From Nonomuraea ceibae (GTDB lineage: Bacteria > Actinomycetota > Actinomycetes > Streptosporangiales > Streptosporangiaceae): a stretch of DNA of 64,000 nucleotides. The notes under the pieces are model-generated. The model saw nothing but the letters and a program-made list of their open reading frames with translations. It searched no databases and had not been told where the DNA came from. The position numbers and the translations under genes were made by a program. The stretch is taken from positions 62,001 to 126,000 of the forward strand of contig NZ_JAHKRO010000011.1 of NCBI RefSeq assembly GCF_019396325.1, given 5' to 3'. Below, piece by piece: positions 18,374 through 26,406 of the stretch (positions are counted from its first letter, which is position 1; each line of letters begins with the position of its first letter).

Positions 18374-19015
18374 TCACCGTGCCGCGGTCACCAACCCGCT
18401 CTCGTACGCCGCAATGACGAGTTGCGCCCGATCACGCGCGTCCAACTTGGCCAGCAAGCGCGTGATGTGGGTCTTGACCGTCGCCAGAGTCACCTGGAGA
18501 TGGTCGGCGATCTCAGCATTGGACAGGCCACGCGCGATCAGCGCCAGCACCTCGCGCTCCCGCTCCGTCACCCCGTCCAGCCCGCGAACCGCCGGTAAAG
18601 CAGGCGTGCGCGCGAACTCCTCGATCAGCCGTCGCGTTACCGTCGGCGCAAGCAACGCCTCGCCACCGGCCACGACCCGGATGGCGGCGAGCAGGTCCGT
18701 CGGCGGCGTGTCCTTGAGCATGAACCCGCTCGCCCCGGCCCTCAGCGCGTCGTAGACGTAAGCGTCGATATCAAACATCGTCACGATGAGGATCCGCGAC
18801 ACATCCTTGATACGCCTGGTCGCCTCGATGCCGTCCATCTCCGGCATCCGCACATCCATCAGGACGACGTCGGGCTGCGTCTCCTGGACGACCGCAATGG
18901 CCTCGACTCCCGTGGCCGCCTCACCCACGACCTCAAGATCGGGCTCGGAGTTGACCAGCACCCTGAAGCTGCCTCGGAGCAGCGCCTGATCGTCGACGAT
19001 CACGACCCGGATCAT
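18374..19015 (-). CDS. NarL/LuxR-type response regulator
   Basis: The 213-residue protein has a receiver domain with the acidic pair D8/D9, phospho-acceptor D54 in VVLMDVRMPEMDG and Lys in MLKDTPP, then a LuxR helix-turn-helix (VTEREREVLALIARGLSNAEIADHL). Its ATG overlaps the TGA of the sensor kinase gene (ATGA), so the two are translated together. Such pairs usually control a neighbouring ABC transporter; here only a fragment of the transporter ATPase gene remains nearby. Confidence 0.93.
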   Translation of the reverse strand: MIRVVIVDDQALLRGSFRVLVNSEPDLEVVGEAATGVEAIAVVQETQPDVVLMDVRMPEMDGIEATRRIKDVSRILIVTMFDIDAYVYDALRAGASGFMLKDTPPTDLLAAIRVVAGGEALLAPTVTRRLIEEFARTPALPAVRGLDGVTEREREVLALIARGLSNAEIADHLQVTLATVKTHITRLLAKLDARDRAQLVIAAYESGLVTAAR

Positions 19016-20433
19016 GACGCGGCCCCGTACGGCAGGTGGGCCGCCACCCGGAACCCGCGCCGCGGAAGCCCGCCCGCCTCGAACGCGCCCCCGTACATCG
19101 TGACCCGCTCCCGCATCCCGATCAGCCCATGCCCCGGCACCACAGCGCTCCCCTGCCCCACCCGCGGCCCGGGGCCGTCATCCCTGACTTCGATGCGTAC
19201 CGCCCTCCCATCGTCGATCACCGACACCCAGCAGCGAGCAGGTGCCGCATGCTTCACCACATTGGTGAGCGCTTCCTGAACGATCCGGTACACGGACAGC
19301 TCAACGCCCTCCGGGAGCCTTCGCCCTTCGGCTGGATCGGCTCCTCCGCCACCGCCATGTCCCGACCCGCTCGGCACCCCATCACCAGCACGCCTCTCCC
19401 CCGCGCCGACTACAGAATCGTCGCCTTCCACGGCATCGTCATCGCCCCGCCGGCCACGAATCCCACTGGCAACCTCCACGTCTCGAAGATCACCCACAGC
19501 CTCAGGCCGGCCCGCCTGCCCAGCAGGCCGCTGACGATCTCTCGCACTCACGCGGTCAGGGCGACCGGCCTCACGAGACCTGACACGTACGTCGAGATCC
19601 ACGTCCACCCCCGAGAGCCGTGCCTGGTCCGCCAACTCGCCCAGGCCGCTGAGGCCCGGCGTGGGCCCGCGTGCGGGCGGGTCGGCCGAGCGCAGGACTG
19701 CCAGCAAATGTCGCATCTCCCGCAGCGCGCTTCTGCTGGCTCTCTCGATCACACGCAGGGCGTCATGCGCTTCGTCCGGATCGGAGGCGAAGACGTGGTT
19801 GGCCACACCGGCCTTCACGGCGATCAGCCCCACATTGTGTGTGACGACGTCGTGCAGCTCGCGGGCGATGCGCAGGCGCTCGTCCGCCACCGCCTGAGCC
19901 GCGATCCGGTCCGCGTCGTGCGCAATGTAGATCCTCCGCTCGCGCACGGCACGCCCCACCGTCCAGGCTCCGCCCAGCGCGGCGACGCCGAACAGCAACG
20001 TGTCACTGCGCAACAGCCACCCCGGCACCCCTGGCTGAGGCACGCCCCCGACCAGCACCAGGGCCGCCCCGGTGATCGCCGCGAGCATCCCGATGGCCGA
20101 GGTCGGGAACCAGGCGCCGCGATTCTCCGACACGGCGACCAGGTAGATCGCATACGCGGGAGCGACGTACGCGATGCTCACGACGTCGACCACGACGGCC
20201 ACCATGGCGATCGACAGCGTGACAAGGAAGACCGGCACAGGCCACAGCCTCCGCACGGCCAGCGGAAGGCCCAGCCCGAGCGGGAGGGCGATCCGGGCCC
20301 ACGGCGGCAGTACCGCGGCGGAGGCCGTCAGCGTGAAGAACACGAACGAGAGGCCAAGCCCGGCAGCCAGATCCAGCATGATCAGCTGCCGGCGGGCCAG
20401 GCGCCTGGCGAAAAGAGGGTGCGACTCGTTCAC
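19012..20433 (-). CDS. sensor histidine kinase (HisKA_3) with an unusual linker insertion
   Basis: A GTG at 20431-20433 begins MNESHPLFARRLARRQ and is preferred over the longest frame, whose extra 34 residues look non-coding. About five or six hydrophobic segments are followed by the dimerisation and phospho-acceptor motif ERLRIARELHDVVTHNVG (His194 in this numbering) and an HATPase_c domain with N box YRIVQEALTNVVKHA, VRDDGPG and GHGLIGMRERV. Between the two domains lies an insert of about 87 residues rich in Gly, Arg and Asp (nucleotides about 19321-19581) not expected in this family. It may be a flexible insertion or a sign of decay. Confidence 0.85.
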   Translation of the reverse strand: MNESHPLFARRLARRQLIMLDLAAGLGLSFVFFTLTASAAVLPPWARIALPLGLGLPLAVRRLWPVPVFLVTLSIAMVAVVVDVVSIAYVAPAYAIYLVAVSENRGAWFPTSAIGMLAAITGAALVLVGGVPQPGVPGWLLRSDTLLFGVAALGGAWTVGRAVRERRIYIAHDADRIAAQAVADERLRIARELHDVVTHNVGLIAVKAGVANHVFASDPDEAHDALRVIERASRSALREMRHLLAVLRSADPPARGPTPGLSGLGELADQARLSGVDVDLDVRVRSREAGRPDRVSARDRQRPAGQAGRPEAVGDLRDVEVASGIRGRRGDDDAVEGDDSVVGAGERRAGDGVPSGSGHGGGGGADPAEGRRLPEGVELSVYRIVQEALTNVVKHAAPARCWVSVIDDGRAVRIEVRDDGPGPRVGQGSAVVPGHGLIGMRERVTMYGGAFEAGGLPRRGFRVAAHLPYGAAS

Positions 20434-20545
20434 GCGATGAAGGTAGCCGGTGGGCCGGAGTTCGCACGTCAACCCGGGGTCTGATGTTGAGGTTCGGACT
20501 GTGGTCCGATGTGGCGAAGGCCTCGCATGCCGCACCCTTTACGGC

Positions 20546-20641
20546 GTGATCGAACTCAAGCGTCCGACGAAACGTCACGACGCCACCCTGGCCGTCGGCG
20601 GCCTCTCCTTCAGGGTCCTGCCCGCCCGGCCGGCCGGGCTC
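20546..20641 (+). pseudogene. N-terminal remnant of an ABC transporter ATPase gene
   Basis: From a GTG at 20546 the frame reads VIELKRPTKRHDATLAVGGL followed by SFRV, which matches the first 25 or so residues of ABC-2-type ATPases (consensus MIELxxLTKRYGxTLAVDGLSF). The Walker A motif that should follow within ten residues is absent and the similarity stops near 20640. The divergent orientation next to a kinase/regulator pair is the usual place for such a gene. It is therefore a truncated relic whose remainder was lost, immediately at the left edge of the azole RiPP cluster. Confidence 0.6.
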
Positions 20642-21126
20642 AGGAAAGAAGGGCCGCGCCATAGCTTCCTACCAGCAAAGACTACATTGAGTGACTTAAA
20701 GTAACGGTAGGTAGTTTATTGGTGGGCGATAAATCTGGTGTCGGACTGAACAGCCACTACAAGGAGGCTGCCACCGCGCCAGAGCCACACGTTCACCACA
20801 CCGGGGGCCGACAGATCCCGCCTCGCTCATGAAGTGGCCGTTTATGAAGTGGCCGAGGCGCTCGCCATGCCGGCACTCCGCTGCGCAACACCTCACGTCA
20901 TGCCGCCGTCGTCCGCGCCGGCTTCTGCCGTTGCCCGGGCCGAGCTGGGCGAGACAGGGCGGGCAGGGCGGCCCGAGTCGTGCCGATGGCAAGCCCGTCC
21001 GGATCGGCCATGCCTGATCCGGACGCACGTGTCCGGCCGCCGACCCCCTCGAGCGGCTGGATCAGGGCCGGTGAAGCGCACCTGCTTCCCGGCCGCGTCC
21101 ACCACTATCACCGAGAGGAGGCAAGG
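20642..21126. other. spacer upstream of the RiPP precursor, AT-rich pocket
   Basis: No gene is recognised. An AT-rich pocket at about 20680-20740 (with TTGAGT at 20687-20692 and TAGTTT at 20712-20717, spacing 19) is the most likely place for the promoter of the precursor operon. A 12-bp direct repeat ATGAAGTGGCCG occurs at 20829-20840 and 20844-20855. A 62-codon frame starting in the first copy has no ribosome-binding site and is not called. Confidence 0.4.
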
Positions 21127-21246
21127 ATGTTCTCCACCATCACGGCGAAGGAAGACCTGAGCGCCCGCCCGATCAAGGCGGACGACGACAGGCTGCTGGT
21201 CGCCCCGCTCAGCACCACCACCATCGCCCTCACCAGTGAGGACTAG
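21127..21246 (+). CDS. azole-type RiPP (TOMM/LAP) precursor peptide
   Basis: The ATG at 21127 has an excellent GAGAGGAGG ribosome-binding site and encodes 39 residues. The first two thirds are charged and leader-like, with MFSTITAKEDLSARP at the start and an Asp-rich DDDRLLVAP boundary, and the last 12 residues are LSTTTIALTSED, rich in Ser and Thr and without Cys. Directly downstream are the three enzymes that make azoles, so this is the likely substrate, with Ser/Thr giving oxazoles and methyloxazoles. Leader cleavage near the LLVAP/LSTTT junction is a guess. Which residues are modified is not known. Confidence 0.75.
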   Translation: MFSTITAKEDLSARPIKADDDRLLVAPLSTTTIALTSED

Positions 21247-21313
21247 CACGAGAGACGGTGCCGCCCCGGCCAGGGGCGGCACCGGCCGGACCACCTCACG
21301 AAGGGAGGCGTCA

Positions 21314-22219
21314 GTGGAGCCGTCGCCAGGGCTGGGCCCTGCGCTCAGCGCCAACTTCTACCGTGCGGTCAGCGCCTGGCCGGACAGCACGGCGTTCCAC
21401 ACCCACCAGGCGCGCCACGCCCAGCTCGGACTCGCCCGACAGGTGTCCGCGGCCGAGCAGTTCCTGTACGAGACCCGGATCAGGCGTCACGACCGTGAGC
21501 TGCAACGTTCGGTGGCCGACTATCTTCGCCCCGAGATCATGCAGGTGCTGAGCCACACCGACGAGGAAACCATTCCCGCCGCGCGCCGCGTCGAGCTGCC
21601 CGCGTCGGCGCCCGCCCGGGCAGCGCTGGAGGACGTGTTCGCGGCACGGCGCAGCATCCGATCCTTCAGCGGCGCGCCCGTGACCCTGCCGGAAGCGGCG
21701 GCGGTGCTGCGGGCGGCCGGAGCGCACCACGAGCACGAGGCCGGGCGGCCTCACCGTGCCGTGGCCAGCGGTGGCGGCCTGTATCCGGTCGAACTGCACC
21801 TGGCCCCGCGGAGCGTGACGGGCCTCGACTCCGGTTTGTACCGGTATGCGCCCCGCCTGGACGCGCTGGACCGGTACGGCGGCCCGGCGGAGGTGACCGC
21901 GCTGCTGGCCTGCGGTCCCGGCGAGCACCCGGACCTGCTGGCCATCGACCGCGCGGCACTGCTGGTGCTGTTCGTCGCCCGGCCGTGGCGTTCCATGCGC
22001 AAGTACGGGCCGCGCGGCCTGCGGTTCGTGCTGCACGAGGTGGGCGCCATGGCACAGCACGTGCACCTGACCGCGACCGCGCTCGGTCTGGCCGGCACCG
22101 ACTGGTCCACCTACTACGACGAGGAGGCGCACGCCGTGCTCGGCATCGACGGGCTGCGTACTGCCCTGCTGCACCTGATCGTCCTGGGCCGCCCGCGAGC
22201 TGCGGGGAGCGCAACGTGA
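21314..22219 (+). CDS. SagB/ThcOx-type azoline dehydrogenase
   Basis: A GTG at 21314 behind GGGAGG gives 301 residues; longer frames run back into the precursor gene. The nitroreductase-fold domain occupies the C-terminal two thirds: AARRSIRSFSG, ASGGGLYPVELHL and the later GLAGTDWSTYYDEEAHAVLG are hallmarks of the SagB family, which uses FMN to oxidise azolines to azoles. The N-terminal 110 residues contain an HTHQARHAQLGLARQ segment found in related TOMM dehydrogenases. It overlaps the next gene by 4 bp (GTGA). Confidence 0.88.
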   Translation: MEPSPGLGPALSANFYRAVSAWPDSTAFHTHQARHAQLGLARQVSAAEQFLYETRIRRHDRELQRSVADYLRPEIMQVLSHTDEETIPAARRVELPASAPARAALEDVFAARRSIRSFSGAPVTLPEAAAVLRAAGAHHEHEAGRPHRAVASGGGLYPVELHLAPRSVTGLDSGLYRYAPRLDALDRYGGPAEVTALLACGPGEHPDLLAIDRAALLVLFVARPWRSMRKYGPRGLRFVLHEVGAMAQHVHLTATALGLAGTDWSTYYDEEAHAVLGIDGLRTALLHLIVLGRPRAAGSAT

Positions 22220-23247
22220 CGGCCGGACCGACGCCCCGGGTCAAACGCTCCTACGCGATCATCGGTCATGATCCGGACACCGTCGAGCTCAGGTCCGGGG
22301 TGTGGAACGCCACCTCGCACACCATCACCGACGAGGCCCGGCGCGGCTGGCTCTTCTCCGCAGTCAACGGGCTGGACGGGTCCCGCGACATGACCGAGCT
22401 GGCCGCCGACATCGGCGTCGGCACGCAGGAGATGTCGGAGCTGCTCTCTCATCTGCGCGAGCTCGACGCCTTGGAAGATCGCGCCACGACCGCGCTCGAT
22501 CACTACCTCGACCACTACGGGGGCGTGCTGGCCGGGCCGCCATCCCCTGCCCGGCCCGTACGAGTGATCGGCGAGCCCGTGACGGCCGCGCAGGTGACGC
22601 GACTGATCGCGGCCAGCGATCCGCACCTCGACGTGGCCGACGCCAGCGCCGATCCCGTCCTCGGCGTGCTGGACGATCCCGACACCGGCTGGACCACCCA
22701 CGGGCTGCGGCTGCACGAGGTGGCCGAGACGTTCGCCGCCTGGCGCGAGGACATCGTCGTGTGGGCCGGCTCCCGGATGGATCCGCCCGCGGTGAGCCTG
22801 TTCAACAGGATCGCCCTGCAGGCCGGCATGACATGGCTGCACGGCGCGATCGACGGGCCCTTCCTGTTCGTGGGTCCGACCTTCCATCCCGGCGCGGGTC
22901 CCTGCTACGCCTGCCTGGAGACGCGTGTCACCATGAACCTCACCGACGGCGCGGCCTACCACCGCTACAAGAACGCGCTCACCGAGGCCAAGGTGTCCGG
23001 CGGTCAGGCGCCCATCCTGCCCGCGCTGTCGGCGCTGCTGTGCTCCCACCTTGCCTTGGAAGCCATCAATCTGGCTCGGACCGGCGCCTCGTTCACCGGC
23101 GGCAAGATGTTCGGCACATACCTGCCGACGTGGGAGACCACCGTCAGCGAGGTCCTGCAGGTGCCCGGCTGCCAAGCCTGCTCGCCCGTCGCCCACCGCG
23201 ACGAGCCCGAGCTCTACTTCCAGGCCAAGGAATGGCTCCATGGCTGA
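22216..23247 (+). CDS. ocin-ThiF-like / SagC-type partner of the cyclodehydratase
   Basis: The GTG at 22216 lies inside the SagB stop codon and gives 343 residues. The N-terminal 75 residues look like a RiPP recognition element winged helix (LFSAVNGLDGSRDMTELAAD). The rest resembles an E1/ThiF-like fold without the usual nucleotide-binding Gly-rich loop, with FNRIALQAGMTWLHGAIDG, the GPCYACLETR Cys pair and QVPGCQACSP near the C-terminus, probably a structural zinc site. In known systems this protein binds the leader and presents it to YcaO. It overlaps the YcaO gene by 8 bp. Confidence 0.85.
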   Translation: MTAGPTPRVKRSYAIIGHDPDTVELRSGVWNATSHTITDEARRGWLFSAVNGLDGSRDMTELAADIGVGTQEMSELLSHLRELDALEDRATTALDHYLDHYGGVLAGPPSPARPVRVIGEPVTAAQVTRLIAASDPHLDVADASADPVLGVLDDPDTGWTTHGLRLHEVAETFAAWREDIVVWAGSRMDPPAVSLFNRIALQAGMTWLHGAIDGPFLFVGPTFHPGAGPCYACLETRVTMNLTDGAAYHRYKNALTEAKVSGGQAPILPALSALLCSHLALEAINLARTGASFTGGKMFGTYLPTWETTVSEVLQVPGCQACSPVAHRDEPELYFQAKEWLHG

Positions 23248-24592
23248 GACGCGGCTGAGCCGCCGGACCCTGCCGTTCGAGGCGACCACCCGGAAGCTGA
23301 TGCGCCGGATGCTGAACCCCGTGTGCGGCCTGACCCCACGGCTGAAGTTCAGCGTCCGCTCTCGCGGCGAGCCGCGCGTCGCCATCTCCGGCACCGAACT
23401 GACCGGCGTGCACGTCCTGAACGGCGGTCCCCAGATCCCCGCCGAACGGCACCACCTCGGCGGCGCCGGCATCCTCCTCGACGAACCCCTCATCAAGTCA
23501 CTGGGAGAATCGGCCGAACGCTACTGCCACCACTCCTACCTCGCCCACCATCCCGAGCGGCTGCGCTTCGACAGCTACCGGACGGTCAGCCGTGAGCGCG
23601 CCATGCTGCCGCCCGAACAGTGCCTGACCTTCTTCTCCGGCGAACAACTCGACCGCGACGGCTTCCTCTTCCGGCGGTTCGACGCTGACACCCCGATGAG
23701 CTGGCTGCCGGCCGACTCACTCACGTCGGACGCCCCGTACTGGCTGCCTGCGCAACTCGCCCTCGTCGGCTACCGGCCACGGCGCCGGGACGGCGAACGG
23801 TGGATCAACTCCGCCGTGACGACCGGCACCGCCGCCCACAGCGAGCCGGGCAAGGCCCTCCTCGGCGCCCTGGAAGAGCTCGTCCAGCTCGATTGCGTCG
23901 TCGGCCACTGGTACGGGGCACTGCCGTCGGTCAAGATACGGCTCGACCGCCGCCTTCGCGTACTCGACCGGCTGATCGAGCACCACTGGACCCGTGGCAC
24001 CCCGGCACCGGAGTTTCACCTGCTGCCGAGTCCTGACCTGCCCGGATTCACCATCGCCTGCCTGTACCATCACGGTAATCCGGCCATCGCGCCCGTCGTC
24101 GCCGGTCTGGGCAGCGACCAGCGTCTGGCGTACGCGATGTATAAGGCGCTGCTCGAAGCCGTGGCCGTGTTCCGCTACGCGACCTGGATGACCGTCAAGA
24201 CGGCCATCGACGAGACCGGCCACGCCGACAAGACGCGATTCTTCGACCTGGACGACAACGTCGCCTACTACACCGCCCCGGCCAATGCCGCGCTGATCGA
24301 GAAGCGCTTCGCCGCCCATACCGTGACCGCCGCGGCCGATCTGCCACCCGACGGCCCCGCCGACCCCCGGAGCTGCGCGCGGCGGCTGGTTGACGCCTTC
24401 GCGGCGACCGGCAAGCAGCTCGCCTACCTTGACCTCACCACGCCCGACATCCGTCATCTGGGGCTCACCGTCTGCCGTGTCTGGTCGCCCGACACGCTGA
24501 GCCTGTGCCTTCCCAGCGCGCCTCCGCTGCTGCATCCCCGCTTCGCCGCCTATGGAGGAGCCGTCAACCCTGAACCCCATCCCTACCCCTGA
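23240..24592 (+). CDS. YcaO-domain azoline-forming cyclodehydratase
   Basis: The 450-residue protein begins at the ATG at 23240. It has the YcaO ATP-binding features GESAERYCHHS, TGTAAHSEPGKALLGALEELVQ and the late ALLEAVAVFRYATWM, and ends in PHPYP, the PxPxP C-terminus seen in azoline-forming YcaO enzymes and needed for catalysis there. It should activate backbone amides with ATP to cyclise Ser/Thr side chains in the precursor, guided by the ocin-ThiF-like partner encoded just upstream. Confidence 0.9.
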   Translation: MAETRLSRRTLPFEATTRKLMRRMLNPVCGLTPRLKFSVRSRGEPRVAISGTELTGVHVLNGGPQIPAERHHLGGAGILLDEPLIKSLGESAERYCHHSYLAHHPERLRFDSYRTVSRERAMLPPEQCLTFFSGEQLDRDGFLFRRFDADTPMSWLPADSLTSDAPYWLPAQLALVGYRPRRRDGERWINSAVTTGTAAHSEPGKALLGALEELVQLDCVVGHWYGALPSVKIRLDRRLRVLDRLIEHHWTRGTPAPEFHLLPSPDLPGFTIACLYHHGNPAIAPVVAGLGSDQRLAYAMYKALLEAVAVFRYATWMTVKTAIDETGHADKTRFFDLDDNVAYYTAPANAALIEKRFAAHTVTAAADLPPDGPADPRSCARRLVDAFAATGKQLAYLDLTTPDIRHLGLTVCRVWSPDTLSLCLPSAPPLLHPRFAAYGGAVNPEPHPYP

Positions 24593-25071
24593 TCACCGGT
24601 GCGCCCCAGGTCCTGGCCAGGTCGCCCCGACCGTTGCTCTCCCGCGCGACCGTTGCTCTCCGCGCGCGGCTACGCCCCTCCGTACGCGGCCCCGACCTTC
24701 GCGCACTGCCTCGGCTCTGCGCGCTGCCTCGGCTCCGCGCCCGCTGCCTCGGCTCTGCGCGCGATCTGGCCCTTGGTGCGACCCGGCCTGGTGCGCGCGA
24801 CTTCAGTCCTCCGCGCGCTGCCTCGGCCCTGCCCCGCGGCCTCGCCCTCAGCGTGGTCCTGGCCCGCCGGGCACGACCACGGCCCTCGGCGCGGCGCTCG
24901 CCTGCCGCGCGGCCTCGGCCCTTGGCGCGACCCTTGCCTACCGGGCACAACTTCGGCCCTCTGCGCGGCCTCGGGTCTCTGCGCGGCACCGGGCTTCTGC
25001 GTGGCACCGGGCTTCTGCGTGGCACTGGGCTTCTGCTTCGGCAGGCGGGTCGGTTTTGGAAAGGACGCGGC
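24593..25071. repeat. repeat-filled spacer between YcaO and flavoprotein genes
   Basis: The 479-bp gap is low-complexity. From 24967 to 25038 there are four consecutive 18-bp units related to GGCACCGGGCTTCTGCGT; the units at 24985 and 25003 are identical. Upstream, at about 24700-24930, degenerate GCTGCCTCGGCTCTGCGC elements recur irregularly. Frames crossing it encode only repetitive Arg/Leu/Gly or Ala/Ser text, so no gene is called. The YcaO gene overlaps its first bases only at its stop. Confidence 0.75.
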
Positions 25072-26208
25072 ATGTATGACGTGATCATTGTCGGTGCGCG
25101 CTGCGCGGGAGCGGCCACCGCGATGCTCCTGGCACGTGCCGGGCACAGGGTCCTGCTGCTGGATCGCATGTCCTTCCCCAGCGACACCCTGTCCACCCTC
25201 TACATCCACCAGCCCGGCGTGGCCCGGTTGGACCGGTGGGGAGTGCTGGACCAGGTCCTCGCCACCGGTTGTCCGTTGATCACCCGCATCACCTTCCACT
25301 TGCCCGGCGCCTGCCTGTCCGGCCCGGCACCAGCATTCGGCTCGATCGCGGGCGGTTGCGCTCCCCGCCGCAGGACGCTGGATCACCTCCTGGTGCAGGC
25401 CGCTGTCGCCGCCGGTGCCGAGTTCCGGCCGCGGGCGACCGTACTGGACCTGGTGTGGAAGGACGGGGCCGTAGCAGGCGTCCGCCACGGCAGCCGACGC
25501 GGCGGACAGGTGGTGGAGCGCGCTCGGCTGACCGTGGGCGCGGACGGGCGCCACTCCACCGTGGCTCGCCTGGTCCGGGCCCCGTACGTGCGTCAGGACC
25601 CTGCGCTCACGTGCTTCTACTACACCTATTGGGGCGGCATTCCTGAGCAGGGCCTGCGTCTGCACTTCCTCCACGGGGCCGGCACCGCCTGCGTCCCCAC
25701 TCAGGACGGGCTGACGCTCATCGCCCTGCAGTTCCGCCCGGACGGGTCTGTCGCGCCTCAGGACCGGGAGCGTCTCTACCAAGGACGGCTACGGCGCAAC
25801 GGCGAGCAGTTTCGGCGGCAACTGGCCGACGGCCGCCAGGAGGACCGCCTGTACTGCTGCGCCGATCAGCCCAACTTCTTCCGCCGCGCCCACGGCCCGG
25901 GCTGGGCCCTCGTGGGTGACGCCGCGCACAACAAGGATCCCATCACCGCCCGCGGCATCACCGACGCCTTCCTCCAGGCCGAGATGCTCGCCGACCGGCT
26001 GTCCATCCCTCTCGACGATCCCCGCGAGGTGGAGGCGGCACTGTCCCGCTACGGTCGGGACCTTCTGTGTCAGTTCACCCCGGCGTACGAGTCGGCACTG
26101 CGCACGGCCCGGCTCGACGCCGACGAACTCCCGCCGGACCTCGTCCAGCACCAGCACGACCCCGTCTACGTCGACCGCTTCCTGCGCCGCTACGGAGGCA
26201 TCCCCTGA
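25072..26208 (+). CDS. FAD-dependent oxidoreductase (geranylgeranyl reductase/monooxygenase-like)
   Basis: The ATG at 25072 follows GGAAAGGA and gives 378 residues. The N-terminal dinucleotide fold MYDVIIVGARCAGAATA ends in the ribose-binding LLDR, the second FAD motif is WALVGDAAHNKDPITARGIT, and VGADGRHSTVARL is the DG motif of class A flavin monooxygenases. It probably hydroxylates or reduces a small or peptide substrate. Its position after the azole genes suggests a tailoring role, but the 479-bp spacer means co-transcription is not certain. Confidence 0.8.
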   Translation: MYDVIIVGARCAGAATAMLLARAGHRVLLLDRMSFPSDTLSTLYIHQPGVARLDRWGVLDQVLATGCPLITRITFHLPGACLSGPAPAFGSIAGGCAPRRRTLDHLLVQAAVAAGAEFRPRATVLDLVWKDGAVAGVRHGSRRGGQVVERARLTVGADGRHSTVARLVRAPYVRQDPALTCFYYTYWGGIPEQGLRLHFLHGAGTACVPTQDGLTLIALQFRPDGSVAPQDRERLYQGRLRRNGEQFRRQLADGRQEDRLYCCADQPNFFRRAHGPGWALVGDAAHNKDPITARGITDAFLQAEMLADRLSIPLDDPREVEAALSRYGRDLLCQFTPAYESALRTARLDADELPPDLVQHQHDPVYVDRFLRRYGGIP

Positions 26209-26301
26209 CGCCGGCGCCGAGGCGGAGTCGCGAGGACCATGCGATCTGGGCAATGCTTCAGCACCGTGGCCCCACGGGACGTGCTGCGCTGCGGCCGTCG
26301 C

Positions 26302-26333
26302 GGCCCCGGGTGAGGGCGGGCTCTCCCGGGGCC
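26302..26333. terminator. hairpin between convergent flavoprotein and RNase J genes
   Basis: GGCCCCGGG at 26302-26310 pairs perfectly with CCCGGGGCC at 26325-26333 over a 14-nt loop in the gap between two convergent genes. It may serve as a bidirectional terminator. No T-run is evident. Confidence 0.45.
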
Positions 26334-26406
26334 CCGCTGAGGGGTTGGGATGCGCCCGCCACACCTTTCGTTCAAGCCGGATCTGCCGGCTGCGGCGACC
26401 CTCGGG

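Noticed and set aside
20829..21017. 62-codon frame starting MKWPFMKWP as a possible second precursor peptide
   Set aside because: No ribosome-binding site, Arg-rich composition and the start lies in a 12-bp direct repeat; the well-supported precursor begins at 21127.
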